64,000 bases of DNA, taken from the NCBI GenBank assembly GCA_029706075.1, contig JAINUG010000149.1:1391001-1455000 (forward strand), in the 5' to 3' direction. Below, one piece after another: positions 47,770 through 59,779 of this stretch. The DNA comes from Aldrovandia affinis (Eukaryota; Chordata; Actinopteri; Notacanthiformes; Halosauridae). Below the pieces are notes generated by a model. The model was given only the letters and a program-made list of their open reading frames with translations. It was not told where the DNA came from and did no database searches. Within the stretch, counting starts at the first letter, position 1. Each line of letters begins with the position of its first letter. The position numbers and the translations under genes are program-made.

Positions 47770-50700
47770 GCTTCGCATGCTGTCCCATATCATTTTCACT
47801 TATATACACATTTATTTTTATCATGATTATTATTTGTACTTCATTTCACTGTCCATTTTCCCTCACCCTTTTCCTCTCTAAAGATTGCGGAACACCCAGT
47901 ACCACGGACAGACGCGGTCCACGCTCCCCGTTCCGTTTTCCATTCCTCCGCGTCGTCCCCGCAGCCAAGCGGAGCAGCGCCAGGTGGCCGCGAGTGGCCG
48001 AGGTCAAACGGGCACGATTATTTAAGGAAAGCCAAAGTAAATCATTTATGTGAAATGACTAAGAGGGGCAGGAAACGAGACACAACAACGCACAACATAA
48101 TCGATGGAAACAAAATCCTATTTCTAGGGTTCTGTAGCGTGGTGGTCCAGGGCCCAGGGCGGTGCGTTACACTTGGAAGGGGGGGTTTGGCCCCTCTCCC
48201 TCATCCTACACTGCTTGTCCTCAGCGTTCACCGGCCCCGCTCCGTCCAGCACCCCTGTTGGTCAGCTACCCGGGACCTCAGCGACAGAATGCACTTAGGC
48301 TCCCAAAACGTGACAGCGCCCAGCCCCCAGTCTGTCCGTCTGTGGGTGGGTACGGACGGAAAAACCCCTTTGAGCCAGCGACTGACACGGAGACCCCCCC
48401 CCCCGTCGCATTCCGAGGCCCTCGAACGGAATGCCAGTCGACTCAAGAAGAGATTACCACAATCTCACCGCTGGCAGTTTACTGTCACCGCTTTTATTTG
48501 TAACCCACTTTACTTCTCTTCTATTCTCTCGCTTGTTTTGGGGGTTTTTAAATGCAGCACACTCGGGGGAATTAAGACAAGGCTGTAAAACATCCAAACG
48601 GCCCAGAGAGCAGCCCCACCCACCTCCTGGCAAAAACAAATGATCAGGACCCACGAGTACACTGCGGTCTGATAAAAATGTACGCCGCCATAAAGGCGAT
48701 AGAGCGTGTGGGCCGGCCCACGACGCGGGTTAAAGTCTCGCCGCGTTGCCTTGGAGAAGAGGGTGTGAAAACGACAGGAGCAATCGCGTTCGGGGTCGCC
48801 TGCTTCCTTCCTCGTATTGTTACTCAGGAGGGTGTTGAGGTGTGCTGTGGCGTTCATTCGCTCGGGAGACAAACGCTCTCCGACAGGCCTTTCCGTGCTT
48901 GGGGTTTTACGAGTGGGGGGGAACCTCTTGGGGCGAGCGTCTCTCGCACCTTTCCCCTTTCCTTCTTCGGCCTTTTGTACGCCCCTCGACCTGTCGCGTT
49001 TGATTAAAGGTCGCCGTTCAAGAGCGAGGGGGGAAGGGGGCGCTGAAATCGATGGGATCGGTGGACGTCGAGTCGGGATGGATGGAGACCTCACAGCACA
49101 GCAAATTGTAACAACACCCTGGGACCTGTGAAGGGCGGCCGCCTGGCCGTCGATAAGCAGCGCGGGCAACACGGAGGGACAGAGAGGGAAAGGAAGGGCT
49201 CTGAAATGATTATTACAGGATTACTGGCTTTACTTGCCTCTTCCTACCTGACGCATAGTTTTCATTTTTTACACAATACATATTTGCACAGACGAAGCAA
49301 TAACAGCACAGAGAGAGAGAAGTTCTTTTTCTGTTGCCTTCTTCCCTTTCAGAACATACAGTACGTTTAATGTACTTCCAACAGTCACACACACTCTTTC
49401 TTCTCAAGGCGTTAGGATTTCTCACGAACACACCGGGCGTCGAGAAATAATGGGCTCCCCTGGAACGCGCCGCCTTGAAGTCATTCATTGTGTTCCGCGC
49501 TCAAACTACGGATCCCAGAAGACCCTGGCTGTGAAACACTGCCCCGTTTCAACCCTCTCCAAGGAAAGCAAAAGTTCTCAGCGTTGAGATTTAACATGTC
49601 GCGCAGAAATCGTTTAACAGGGAGGGGGGAATGCACTGCTGTGGGTCCAAGCGGGCCAATGGCGAGCGAGCGATAAACAAAGCCACCGACTCTGCTCACC
49701 ACCCTCCACCCAGTTTCTTTTTTTCCTGCTTGTTTAGTTTTCCATCTCAGGATATCACTGCTTTTCAGCTTTTTCCATTTCTGTACCCATGAGCCGCTGA
49801 CAGGAGTGAGCGGGACAGCAAGCGAGCTCGTGGGAAACACAGAGAGCAGTGTTGGGGGGCCACCAAAATTTAAAATATTATATATATATACAGATTTATA
49901 TGGATTCAAACTTGTCAAAGCACAAGCGAAAAGGTGTTGGGGGTGTCATCGGAGGCGAGGGGGGCCCAGATCGGTGATGTGGCGGCGGCTCACGCCTCGA
50001 CGCGCGAAGGAGACCCCATTTAGGCGGAGCCGATTCGGGAGGCGCGACCTCGACAGAGTCAGGGCTAAGCGCTAGCGAGACCCCGTTCCACTGCACCCCC
50101 CGTACGCATGATGCTGTGGAAAACATGGCCGCTCCTTCCACGCGCAGCTGCCACTTCGAGGTGTTAAGAAACGGACGCGATCGGGTGACACCGCGTGCTG
50201 GAGGTTTTCCCCCATCCACGGCCCGCAGGAGTGACTGTCAGCCCAGCCAGGGCCAGCCAGAGTCCAACATTTCAATTTGTGGCCGTTAAGTGTGGATTTA
50301 TTTGCGAAGGTACAAAACTCACACGGCGTAGCGCCGAACGTGTTCTGTGTCTCGGAGGTCTGACAGCCATTAAATTCACAAGCCATTACTTGGTAATGAC
50401 ATAAACAGATAACAAGAGAATTGAATTGTTTTTCTTCCCCCCCACCCCCGCTCCTGCCCCCTTCCTCCCTCCTTGTCTACTGGTACAATCAGTGCTTTGG
50501 TTTGGCTTCCTGTCAATCTCACGGAAATAATTGCACCTCTCTCTGAGAATCTCATTCCCCAGCCTTGACTTCAACTCAGACAGCAAATAAAACGTAGCAA
50601 TTTTTTGTTTTTACTTTTTTTCTTAAAGTAATAACTTCTCTTCCCTTTGGGTTTTGATAGACCTGATCTTTATTGTGTCTTTTTTCACCGAAACCCCAGA

Positions 50701-50858
50701 GTTTTCCCTCATTTTCATGAAATATGAAGAAGAAACAAATTGAAGGAAAAAAGTTCAGGTTAAGACTGTCTGCAGCTGTGAGCCCTCTCTGCCATTGGGA
50801 GTCTGTTAAACTGACAGTTAGTCACAGAAACAAGACAACAAGGCTGACAGAGAGAGAA

Positions 50859-50920
<62 letters not shown>

Positions 50921-51419
50921 TGCCTTCACTGCGTCACTCACTCACTCACTCACTCCCTCCCTCTCTCGCTAAGCTGTTTTCTGAAGTATTCTTTGGACCG
51001 TCTGTCCAGCAGCAACTCGCTGTCAATCACAGGAAATATCCTCTCGTTTCCACTGAACTGCAGACGTGAGGGGAGCGCTGTGCCAACATGATGCAGACAA
51101 AACACAGTCTGACAACAGAACGACACAGTTCCTCACAAGCTTCGGCCTTCAGTCTACAAATGAAAGAAAGGGGAAAAAAACAACAGAATGGGCTGGAAAA
51201 CAGTCATATTCCACAAAGCCCTTCTTTCAGTGCTCAAAAATGGCATGAAAGATTACTAACAACACGCCGACTGCTCATGTTATGCTTATTGCCCCAATAA
51301 GCAACACAACTTTCCTGTTGTATTGCACGCACGCATACACGCACACACACACACAAACACATACACACACACACACGCATGCGCACACATGCATGCATGC
51401 AAGCACGCACACACAGAGG
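47641..51419. other. no gene recognised
   Basis: Contains a GT array (47726-47766), GC-rich unique sequence (47880-49150, 49930-50200), (GA)n at 50845-50917 and CTCA repeats at 50936-50957, and a CA array at 51327-51415. Minus-strand frames up to 220 codons exist (48510-49172) but have no recognisable domain and overlap plus-strand frames of similar size. None looks like a nectin signal-peptide exon. Confidence 0.45.
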
Positions 51420-51958
51420 TATCTGCCATAATAAAGGAAACACTTGAGTAAATGAAGGGATCTGGCAGCTGTTATGGTGTGGGGTGCATTTTCCTGCATG
51501 GTTTAGGTCCACTTAACCCCTTATGGGGCAAGATATATATATATACACACACAAAGACATTCTGAGTGATGACCTTTATCCTATGGTGAAGCATTTCTAT
51601 CCTGATTGGAGTGGTCTCTTCCAGGATGACAATGCCCCCAATCCACAGGGCATGAGTGATCACAGAATGGTTTGATGATCATGAAAACAATGTGAACCAT
51701 ATGCCATGGCTGTCTCAGTCGACCAAATCTCAGCCCAATCAAACACTTATGGGAGATGATGGAGCGGCGCCTGAGACAGCGTTTTCCACCACCATCAACA
51801 AAACACCACATGATGGAATTTCTCATGGAAGAATGGTGTTACATCCCTCCAATAGAGTTCCAGACACTTATAGACTCTATGCCAAGGTGCACTGAAGCTG
51901 TTCTGGTGGCTTGTGGTGGCCCAACAACCTACTAAGACATTTTATGTTGGCATTTTAC
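51420..51958 (+). pseudogene. internally deleted Tc1-like element
   Basis: Ends are imperfect inverted repeats: GTATCTGCCATAATAAAGGA at the left and TTTTACTTTGGCAGTTAC at the right. The plus strand keeps phrases of the transposase 3' half, including CTTCCAGGATGACAATGCCC and AACACTTATGGGAGATGATG, with frame breaks. An (AT)n run and a short CA tract interrupt it near 51530-51555. Same family as 46834-47640, 32575-32820 and 35085-35188. Confidence 0.88.
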
Positions 51959-53139
51959 TTTGGCAGTTACCTACACATACACATACACACACATACACAT
52001 ACACGTGCATGCACACATGCCTAGCTTTAAACATTCTCAGGTCTTTGAGAACGCCACGCCCTCGAAACCTAAACCAGCTCACAGCTTACGCAGGTGTGAG
52101 CGCAAGCGTGCAAGGGCAACACGGTGCTCGAGTCCGAGGCGTTCGATTTCCCCTTCTTTTACACGAGAACGCAGGGGAGAAGAGCCAAATCGCAGCGTCT
52201 CAACAGACCTACCCTGGGGGGCTGTCTACAGCACTGCTCCAGGCACCCTAGGGAACAGAAGCATTGTGGGGGATAAACACGGCTCAACGTCCTGTGTCTG
52301 GCCACAGACAAAAGTGGAAGCCGAAGACGTGTATGCTGGGGGGGCACCATTCAAAAGTGTACTAAAAATAAATAGATTCAGAACACATGACAGCGCCGTA
52401 GGCATTCGCTTCACCGAGTCACTGGTTTCACTCGTTTCATTTGTACCTAAATAAAAGACAAACATGTGGACAGACAAGAGAGGGGGTAGGGCAGCCGGGG
52501 AAAACCCCGCGCCGTACATCAACAACAACACGACACAAAAACAAGAACGGCGCTCAAACAGAACCTTAAAGTCCGACGCTTGGCAAGAGATGGAAGGACG
52601 TCTCGAGGTTGGCGGTAATCACCTCCGTCTGTGTCTTACGCTCCTCAAACGAAAGAAAACAAACCGAGAACTCGCGCTAACGGAGCTGTCCTCCAGCGGA
52701 CTCAACAGGAAGTGCCCGCACTGTCCTGAACGATGCGAAAATGCTCATTTGGCAGACTGGCACTCCCTCGAGCTTCTCGAAGTTGGCTCGATTAAATAAG
52801 CTAACATACTTTCCCACGTATGTAGGGTACCGTGGAGGGAGCGGGAGGGCCCTCAGACGTTTCCCAGGGACTTACCCCAGTCGGAATGAGCACAATTCAC
52901 AGGTCAAAGTCTCTCAGCAACCCACTCGCATGCTCTCCGAAGCCATCAATCTTCATATATGCGCACCACCCGGGAGAGAGGGAGGACGACAGAATGAGAT
53001 TTACAGAGATCTCTCTCTGTGTTTGCTTCTATTACTTTGATCTTTGTACGTGCGGACACATGTATTTATTCCTACATTTGCTATTGTTGTCATAATTAAA
53101 AACGTGTACATTTTGTATAACATATGTACTGTATATCAT

Positions 53140-53250
53140 ATAAACATGTATAATGTTCCATTTTATATTTCAATTATTTTATACTATGCTTTGACAATAC
53201 GAGCATTGACTTTGTCATGCTAGTAAAGCAAGATCAATTGAACTGAGACA
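53140..53250 (+). repeat. LINE-type 3' tail
   Basis: TTTGACAATACGAGCATTGA, CATGCTAGTAAAGCAAGATC and TTGAACTGA resemble the 3' end of a common fish LINE (GCCAATAAAGC...TTGAATTGA type). Preceded by AT-rich 3'-UTR-like sequence from about 52990. A reverse-oriented relative lies at 59578-59640. Confidence 0.7.
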
Positions 53251-53410
53251 TGTTTTCCATTTATTAAACAGGAAAACGGCCCGATGACTCAATCTTGGCA
53301 AAAGTTCAGATGTTTCTGCAATTCATGATGTAGAGGATAATGATTTTCCTTCATACATACAGGACTACAGGACTATATAGGCTACACAAGCCTGCAGAGT
53401 TATTGGTGGT

Positions 53411-53522
53411 GAGTGTAGTGTGTGTGTGCATGCGTGCGTTTGTGTGTGTATGTGTTTGTGCGTGTGTTTGTGTGCGTCCTCTCCGTAATGTGTTTGTAGT
53501 GTGTGTGTGTACTGTGTGTGCG
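53411..53522. repeat. (GT)n array
   Basis: GT with GCGTGCGTTTGTG interruptions. Confidence 0.93.
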
Positions 53523-53724
53523 AGCTTGCGTGCCTCACAATCGATCCTCATTTGATCCTCACATTCACGTTTCACACAAAATTTTGGTTGTGCCAGCCAA
53601 ATATGAAAATAAAACAATAATAATAATAACAGTAATAACGCGTGACACAGACCACACTAGGAGCACAAATGGCACACGCCTGCAAATTATCAAATTATCA
53701 CCTTCACATTGAGTCAGACCTTGC

Positions 53725-54425
53725 ACCTTCAGACAGCGGACCACACCCCGACACATCTACACACCTATCAAACCACACCCCGATACATCAACACACCTAT
53801 CAAACCACACCCTGACACATCTACACACCTATCAAACCACACCCTGACACATCTACACACCTATCAAACCACACCCTGACACATCTACCCACCTATCAAA
53901 CCCACACCCTGACACATCAACACACCTATCAAACCACACCCTGACACATCTACACACCTATCAAACCACACCCTGACACATCTACACACCTATCAAACCA
54001 CACCCTGACACATCTACCACACCTATCAAACCACACCCCGACACATCTACACACCTATCAAACCACACCCTGACACATCTACACACCTATCAAACCACAC
54101 CCTGACACATCTACACACCTATCAAACCACACCCTGACACATCTACACACCTATCAAACCACACCCTGACACATCTACACACCTATCAAACCACACCCTG
54201 ACACATCTACACACCTATCAAACCACACCCTGACACATCTACCCACCTATCAAACCACACCCTGACACATCTACCCACCTATCAAACCACACCCTGACAC
54301 ACTACACACCTATCAAACCACAAAACCTGACACATCTGACACATCAACACACCTATCAAACCACACCCCGATACATCAACACACATCTCAACACACATTC
54401 TACATCAACACACCTATCAAACCTA
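53725..54425. repeat. 32-bp minisatellite, about 21 copies
   Basis: Unit of 32 bp: CCACACCCTGACACATCTAC followed by ACACCTATCAAA. Internal copies are almost identical; edge copies carry CCCCGATACATCAAC variants and there are a few one-base indels (about 53900, 54016, 54300). The period is not a multiple of three, so no frame runs through it. Confidence 0.97.
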
Positions 54426-54454
54426 ACGTTCTTAGGGTACAAGCAAACACCTTG

Positions 54455-54545
54455 CACGTGGTTCTGTGTGACTCAGTAGGTAGAGCACGGCGCTGACCAC
54501 GCTTAGGTTGTGGGTTCAATTCCCACTGGGACCACATATACAGAA
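54455..54545 (+). repeat. tRNA-like sequence, probable SINE head
   Basis: GGTTCTGTGTGACTCAGTAG, then GTAGAGCACGGCGCTGACCA, then GGGTTCAATTCCCACTGGGACC. It has an A-box-like and a perfect-looking B-box and its ends can pair (GGTTC..., ...GGGACC). The stretch continues into non-tRNA sequence (ATATACAGAAGAATGTACCC). More likely a SINE head or tRNA pseudogene than a functional tRNA. Confidence 0.6.
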
Positions 54546-54640
54546 GAATGTACCCATACACTACTGTAACGAGGAAACATGACACGGTAAAGTGAGCGAC
54601 GGTGACTCTTAAAAAGCTCCTTTTAAAAGGATGCCGTTGA

Positions 54641-54993
54641 GGCCTCCCAGGTGGTGTAGTGGTATGAATGCTCAACGTTGGCCACTGTGACCGGGGTTAG
54701 ATTCCACTGGCCATGCCAGCCCGACTCTGCCCGGGAGTGCCACTAGGGGGCCGAAATTGGCTGTTGGCCCCAGGGAGGGGGGAGGGAAGCCGATATGAGA
54801 TCGCTGCACATATGAGTGGTCCTGTGTGTTACGGTGACGGTGGCGGGTGCCGACTTGGAGGAGCGCCCACTACCGGTCCCAGGACTATGGCAGTGGCCTC
54901 TCATACGAGGGGGGGATAATTGATTGGGTATAATTGGGTACTAAAAACTGAGAAAAATGGGGAATAAAAAGCAACAAAAAAAAAACGAAAAAG
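54641..54993 (+). mobile_element. full-length tRNA-derived SINE with target duplication
   Basis: Head GGCCTCCCAGGTGGTGTAGT, B-box-like GGGGTTAGATTCC, middle GGGAGTGCCACTAGGGGGCC and AGGGAAGCCGATATGAGATC, and tail ATAATTGGGTACTAAAAACT leading to A-rich sequence. Flanking repeats AGGATGCCGTTGA (54628-54640) and AGGATGGCGTTAA (about 54994-55006) fit a target duplication. Same family as 62079-62442 and 9134-9287. Confidence 0.88.
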
Positions 54994-55209
54994 AGGATGG
55001 CGTTAAATGAGACTCCATTGTCATTTCAGTAAATACTCCTGAAGTAGGGGGGGCAGGGGAGGGGGTACTTAACGAGCAATCGCTAAGCAACCACTGGAGC
55101 CGGATACCTATGGACATCTCTCTGGCTATTGGACGTTTTGACTGGATACTTGAACATGACTGACAGGACAGTTGAACGCATGTGACGCACGGCCGGTTCC
55201 CACACCTGG

Positions 55210-55262
55210 CTCCAAAAGCCTTCATAATTGCCCTTCGGGGATAAATAAAGTTTAAAAAGAAA
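55210..55262 (+). repeat. LINE-type 3' tail
   Basis: CATAATTGCCCTTCGGGGAT then AAATAAAGTTTAAAAAG is the typical end of a fish RTE/Rex-type LINE. The next stretch (TGTAAGGCGCTCTGGATACGA, 55296-55325) is a fragment of the repeat at 24621. Confidence 0.65.
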
Positions 55263-55329
55263 AAAGAGAGTCAGTCATCCTTAATACACGCGTTCTGTAA
55301 GGCGCTCTGGATACGAGCACCCGCTAAGT

Positions 55330-56520
55330 TCATGTGAGGCAAATATCGAAAAATTACAACGAAAATGAGTACCAGAACAAAAGATGCGAGGGCGTTCTGG
55401 GTAAACGAAGAGAAGGAGTTTGGGAGGCGCTCATATTGCCGAGATCTGGAATGTGTCTCGGAACAAAAATACCATTCTCATGTGCTTTCTCCCTTTATTG
55501 GGGGGGGGGGAGAATTGTTAACAGGTTTAGGAGCGGTCAACAGACAATGAAGCGATCGAAGACTGACCGCACGGGAGAGGCGGTCTTGGCTCATGGTTCA
55601 CAAGGGGAACGTCTAGAGAGGATGTGAAGGGCCTCCAGAGGACACAACGGAACGAAAAGGCGGCACAGCCCCCCGGGAAGTATTGGATTTCTTTTATTCT
55701 CCCCCAAACCCTACTGGGCCAAAGAATCCAAGTGATTCTTGCTGATTTAATAGACTGCGTTCCCGTTCAGACGAGAGAGCATTCCTCAGCGCCGAACCAA
55801 ACAGGAAGGAAACCGCTCTCTAATATCTTCCTCATTGTCGCTAAATTGCGCACACATGGAAAGTCCCGCTGCTGACCCTGGGCTCTCGAGCACTTTGGGA
55901 TATCATTTCATCGTGGAATAAGCAGGCCTGATACTTCCTCTGGGGGTGGGGGGGGGGGGATCGTTTCAGGCCAAGTCCTACACCAGGAAAGCTTTGACGT
56001 TTGGGTGTAAGCAACACCAGAAAAAAGCGAAGGCCTTTTACGCGTACATTTGCGCTTGTTTTTACGAACTTGGCCCATCCCCCAATATTCTGGAAGGAAT
56101 ATCACGTTCTGTACATTTTGATGTGCGCTATGTTATGTCTCAATTTACTTACGTCCACAGGGGATGAAGGGTCAAGAGGAAAACGCCCCTGGCACCCCGG
56201 AGGTGTACACTTTGTAGTTTACCCCTCACAACACGCAGAGCGTAAAAAGATGCCTTTCTCTCTGGGTTCTCAAATGGGCCCATTTCGAACTGCCGGCAGG
56301 CCAGACCACAAACAAATCAGGGAGAGAAAGTAACAAAAACAAAGCACATGAGGCTCCGCACACCGAGCCGTCGGCTAAATGCAGACGTCTGGGTCCGTGT
56401 GGCACCCTACCAGCATTCTCTTGGTCAGAATGAGCACTTCTTCCTTTGCGACTCTCAAACGGGCGGATTTGTGCAACCGTCTCTCTTTAGGTGTGCCACC
56501 TACTTTGAACCCTTTCGAGG
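55330..56520. other. no gene recognised
   Basis: Unique-looking sequence; frames of 60-110 codons on both strands without a known domain. Confidence 0.45.
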
Positions 56521-56522
56521 TC

Positions 56523-56990
56523 AGGGCTTTCTGTATTAACCCCCTCTTGAGGAAGGCTAGGCTTTCTATATTAACCTCCTCTTGAGGAACGCTAGGCTGC
56601 GTTTCTATATTAACCCCCTCTTGAGGAACGCTAGGCTGCGCTTCTATATTAACCTCCTCTTGAGGAAAGCTAGGCTGCGCTTCTATATTAACCTCCTCTT
56701 GAGGAAAGCTAGGCTGCGCTTCTATATTAACCTCCTCTTGAGGAAAGCTAGGCTGCGCTTCTATATTAACCTCCTCTTGAGGAACGCTAGGCTGCGCTTC
56801 TGTATTAACCTCCTCTTGAGGAAAGCTAGGCTGCACTTCTGTATTAACCTCCTCTTGAGGAAAGCTAGGCTGCGCTTCTATATTAACCTCCTCTTGAGAA
56901 CGCAGGCTGAACTGTATTAACCTCCTCTTGAGGAAAGCTAGGCTGCACTTCTGTATTAACCTCCTCTTGAGGAACGCTTGGCTGCGCTTA
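56523..56990. repeat. 39-bp minisatellite, about 11-12 copies
   Basis: Unit of 39 bp: CTATATTAACCTCCTCTTGA followed by GGAAAGCTAGGCTGCGCTT. Because 39 is divisible by three, frames stay open on both strands: a 13-residue repeat QEEVNIEAQPSFP on the minus strand, within a 272-codon frame (56375-57193), and NLLLRKARLRFYI on the plus strand. A shortened unit near 56897-56920 shifts the minus frame. Openness on both strands and lack of any domain argue against coding. Confidence 0.95.
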
Positions 56991-57685
56991 CAAGAGATGC
57001 AGAACTGAACGTAAACTACAGAGCAGATGATTCTGTGACTGACATGACTGACAGCAGGACAGTGGGAGTATGACCCCATTTCCACCCGTCGTCGCCGCCC
57101 CACCCTGCCCCCCCAGGCTATCATCATCATCATCATCATCATCCCCTTCCTGATGCCCCGCCCGACTTGCTGTTTTGCTGTTTTTGTTTTCACGTTCGGT
57201 CTTTTTCCGTGTGCGGGGGATAATTAAAGATGTGCCGACATTCCTCTCTCACACCACGGACGCTACAGAACCGATTGTGTGCAGTTCTTTGTTTTGGCTT
57301 GTTCTGTTATATATAAAAAACGAACAAAAAAACAACAACCCCGAAGGATTACGAAATAACGTCGAAGGACAATTTTTTTGGTCAAACGTCAAAGATGTTT
57401 TCGAGGTCAAATGTTTGGATTTTCTGATGCATGCTTGTTTTTCCTGTACTTTATAGGGGACAGGTGTTGAGCCTTTGGCTGTGAACGCTTAATGCGATGC
57501 ATCCGATGCTTGTTTGTTTGTTTCTTACGCTGTAACAATGCTTTCCCTGATAAACACGTCACACCTGAGAACACACACAGCGCAGTGACTCAGCTTGGCT
57601 TGACCTCACTCTAGACTTTCTTATATGAAGTGGGCACAGTGTTCACATGGCTACGGGGTCCCCGGTGGCATTTCTCCGGAATGTA

Positions 57686-57846
57686 GGTTGCCCATGGCGG
57701 CCGCTGTTCGAAACCCGGCTGTACCAGCCCGGCTCTGGCTGAAAGCACCATTTGGGGGGGCAATTAGCTGTCCACTCCAGATGGAGGGTGGAGGGAGAGC
57801 TGGCACGAACTCGCCGAGAAACGCAAAAGGGGTCCCTTTTAGGTGA
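57686..57846 (+). mobile_element. SINE fragment of the 14266 family
   Basis: GTTCGAAACCCGGCTGTACC, AGCCCGGCTCTGG and GAACTCGCCGAGAAACGC match 14340-14465. The head before the B-box is degraded (from about 57640). Confidence 0.78.
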
Positions 57847-58039
57847 AAAGACCACCTCCTGGTTGTATTCACATGTAGAAATCCACGGTCATCGTTGGGT
57901 TCTGATGCTTGCTCATGAATATGTGGAAATCCCATTTGTTTTTCTGTCCTGGTGTCAGTTCCTTGCTTGTATATTCTCACATATGATAAACAAAAGAACC
58001 CATATAACTCATGAAACTACCCACAAAGAAGCCTGGATC

Positions 58040-58088
58040 TGTGCTTGTGCTGTGCTGTGCTGTGCTGTACTCTGCTGTGCTGTAATTG
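58040..58088. repeat. (TGTGC)n repeat
   Basis: TGCTGTGCTGTGCTGTGCTG with one ACT interruption. Confidence 0.9.
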
Positions 58089-58369
58089 TGTTGTGCCCTC
58101 CCCAAATGTTTGCCCGCAAGCAGCAGAGCGACTCCGCTGCAGCTCCAGTGGGCTATTCGCAGGGCTATTAATCTTGCGCCTGTAATTAAAGGGAAGCACT
58201 TCCTGTCCGGTGTGAGGAAGGCAGGAACCGTGAGGAGAAACCGCCATTTTAAGTCGCAACCACCTCCCCCATCAGACCTCCGCCTGAAGGTCCCATATCC
58301 CACACAATATGAGGACAGGTGAGCAACCGACATAACATTCAAATTCTGAAGCTACGTATGAACACACCC

Positions 58370-58640
58370 TGAGGGAGGGAGGGAAGGAGAGAGGGAGAAA
58401 GGAAAAGAGGGACAGAGAGAGAGAGATAGAGAAGGAGAGAAAGCACACGAGTGGAAATTTAAGAGTGGGAGCACTCCGGGAGAGAGGAAAGGAGTAGGGA
58501 AAAAAACTAGTGTTGGATGGAGATGTAAACTGGACAGAGCAGGAACGGGACTCAGAAAAGGGGAAGGGGGGGGTTAGAGAGAGAGGTAGAGAGAAAGAGA
58601 GAGAAGGTGAGAGAGGGAGGAAGAGAGAGAGGGAGAGAGA
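58370..58640. repeat. GA-rich purine tract
   Basis: Two GA-rich blocks (58370-58445, 58555-58640) of GGGAGAGA type. Confidence 0.9.
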
Positions 58641-59285
58641 GTTGGCAAATTCCCAGTCGGGACAGGGTGGTCTGAAATCCCATTAGAAGCGCGGCTGCTG
58701 TATATTTGAGAAAAGCGGCACGGTCACTCCGCAAGCCAAATCAATTACGGCACGTTGGAGGACAGGGGCTTTCGGCCGCATGCGCCAGGGCTCCGGTGTC
58801 TGACACGATCACACTGTGGGTTTATGAACAGAGCGGGGCTTTAACGAAGCAGGGCTTTTATTCAACCAGTTGCGTAAAAACAGTGGGAGAAGAACAAAGA
58901 CAAAGACCGACGCGAGGGCGGACAGGAGGGGCGAATGGACGCAAGAACGATCACTTTGGGGCGAGGGTGAGCAGACCCACACAGAGACACCCACTCCCGC
59001 CCCAAACTCAACGCTGCTGCACAGTGAATCACTTTGTACACAAGGGGGAAAAGCTCCAGACACCGACAGCCACAGACTATCAGAATCTCTGGGCCTCAAA
59101 CTTTGACAGGAATTACGCCAGAAAGAAATGTGATCAGTCATTTGCAACTGAGGCCTTTAAAGTGTCCAGACAATCCACAGAAGGCATGGAAGGAATCCGC
59201 ATGGAAGGAGTGTGGACATTCCTGACGGTGTGATCCTGGGGAATGTCACACGGTAATGAGGTGGGTGATCTCCAACCAAAAGAAT
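58641..59285. other. no gene recognised
   Basis: A plus-strand frame of 175 codons (58706-59233) has no recognisable domain and is opposed by a 112-codon minus frame; I do not call it a gene. Confidence 0.45.
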
Positions 59286-59289
59286 ATAT

Positions 59290-59490
59290 GTAATATTTAC
59301 ATTACATTTTAGCAGATAATCTTATCCAGAGCAGCGTACAGTTTACATTTATTTTACAACCCACTTATACAGCTGGACATTTACTGAAGCAAACCGGCAA
59401 GCACTTTGCTCAAGGGTACAATGATAGTTCCCCAACTAGGAACCTGTAACCTCGGATACAAATCCAGTTCTCTAACTATAATAATACACT
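59290..59490. repeat. fish interspersed repeat
   Basis: ACATTACATTTTAGCAGATA, ATCTTATCCAGAGCAGCGTA and CTTTGCTCAAGGGTACAATG; reverse complement of the copy at 24621-24780, with a longer far end containing GGAACCTGTAACC. Confidence 0.8.
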
Positions 59491-59577
59491 GACGGATCTC
59501 TTGACTTTTGAACCTCGTAAGGATGTTCTCACACACTCTCTCACACTCTCTCACACTCTCTCACACTCTCTCACACA

Positions 59578-59640
59578 CAAATTCAAATTGGCTTCATTTG
59601 CATGACAAGTGAACTTGTGTTGCTAAAGCATTAAAATACA
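59578..59640 (-). repeat. LINE-type 3' tail
   Basis: CAAATTGGCTTCATTTGCAT, GACAAGTGAACTTGTGTTGC and TAAAGCATT are the reverse complement of the tail type at 53190-53245. Confidence 0.65.
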
Positions 59641-59779
59641 TATATGAGAATAACAACACCGAAATGGGAAAAAAAATAACCAAACGTACAGGTAACCCAC
59701 ACCCTCCCACACATATGTACCCCATATTATAGAATCCCTCTCACACACACTCACACACACACAAACTCACTCGTCGCTG

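Noticed and set aside
48510..49172. 220-codon minus-strand frame
   Set aside because: No domain, no splice-bounded structure, and similar-sized frames on the other strand.
53725..54425. CRISPR-like array because of regular short repeats
   Set aside because: Direct tandem units without unique spacers in a vertebrate genome; it is a minisatellite.
54465..54535. Possible functional tRNA gene
   Set aside because: Good B-box but doubtful cloverleaf and continued SINE-like 3' sequence; treated as a SINE head.
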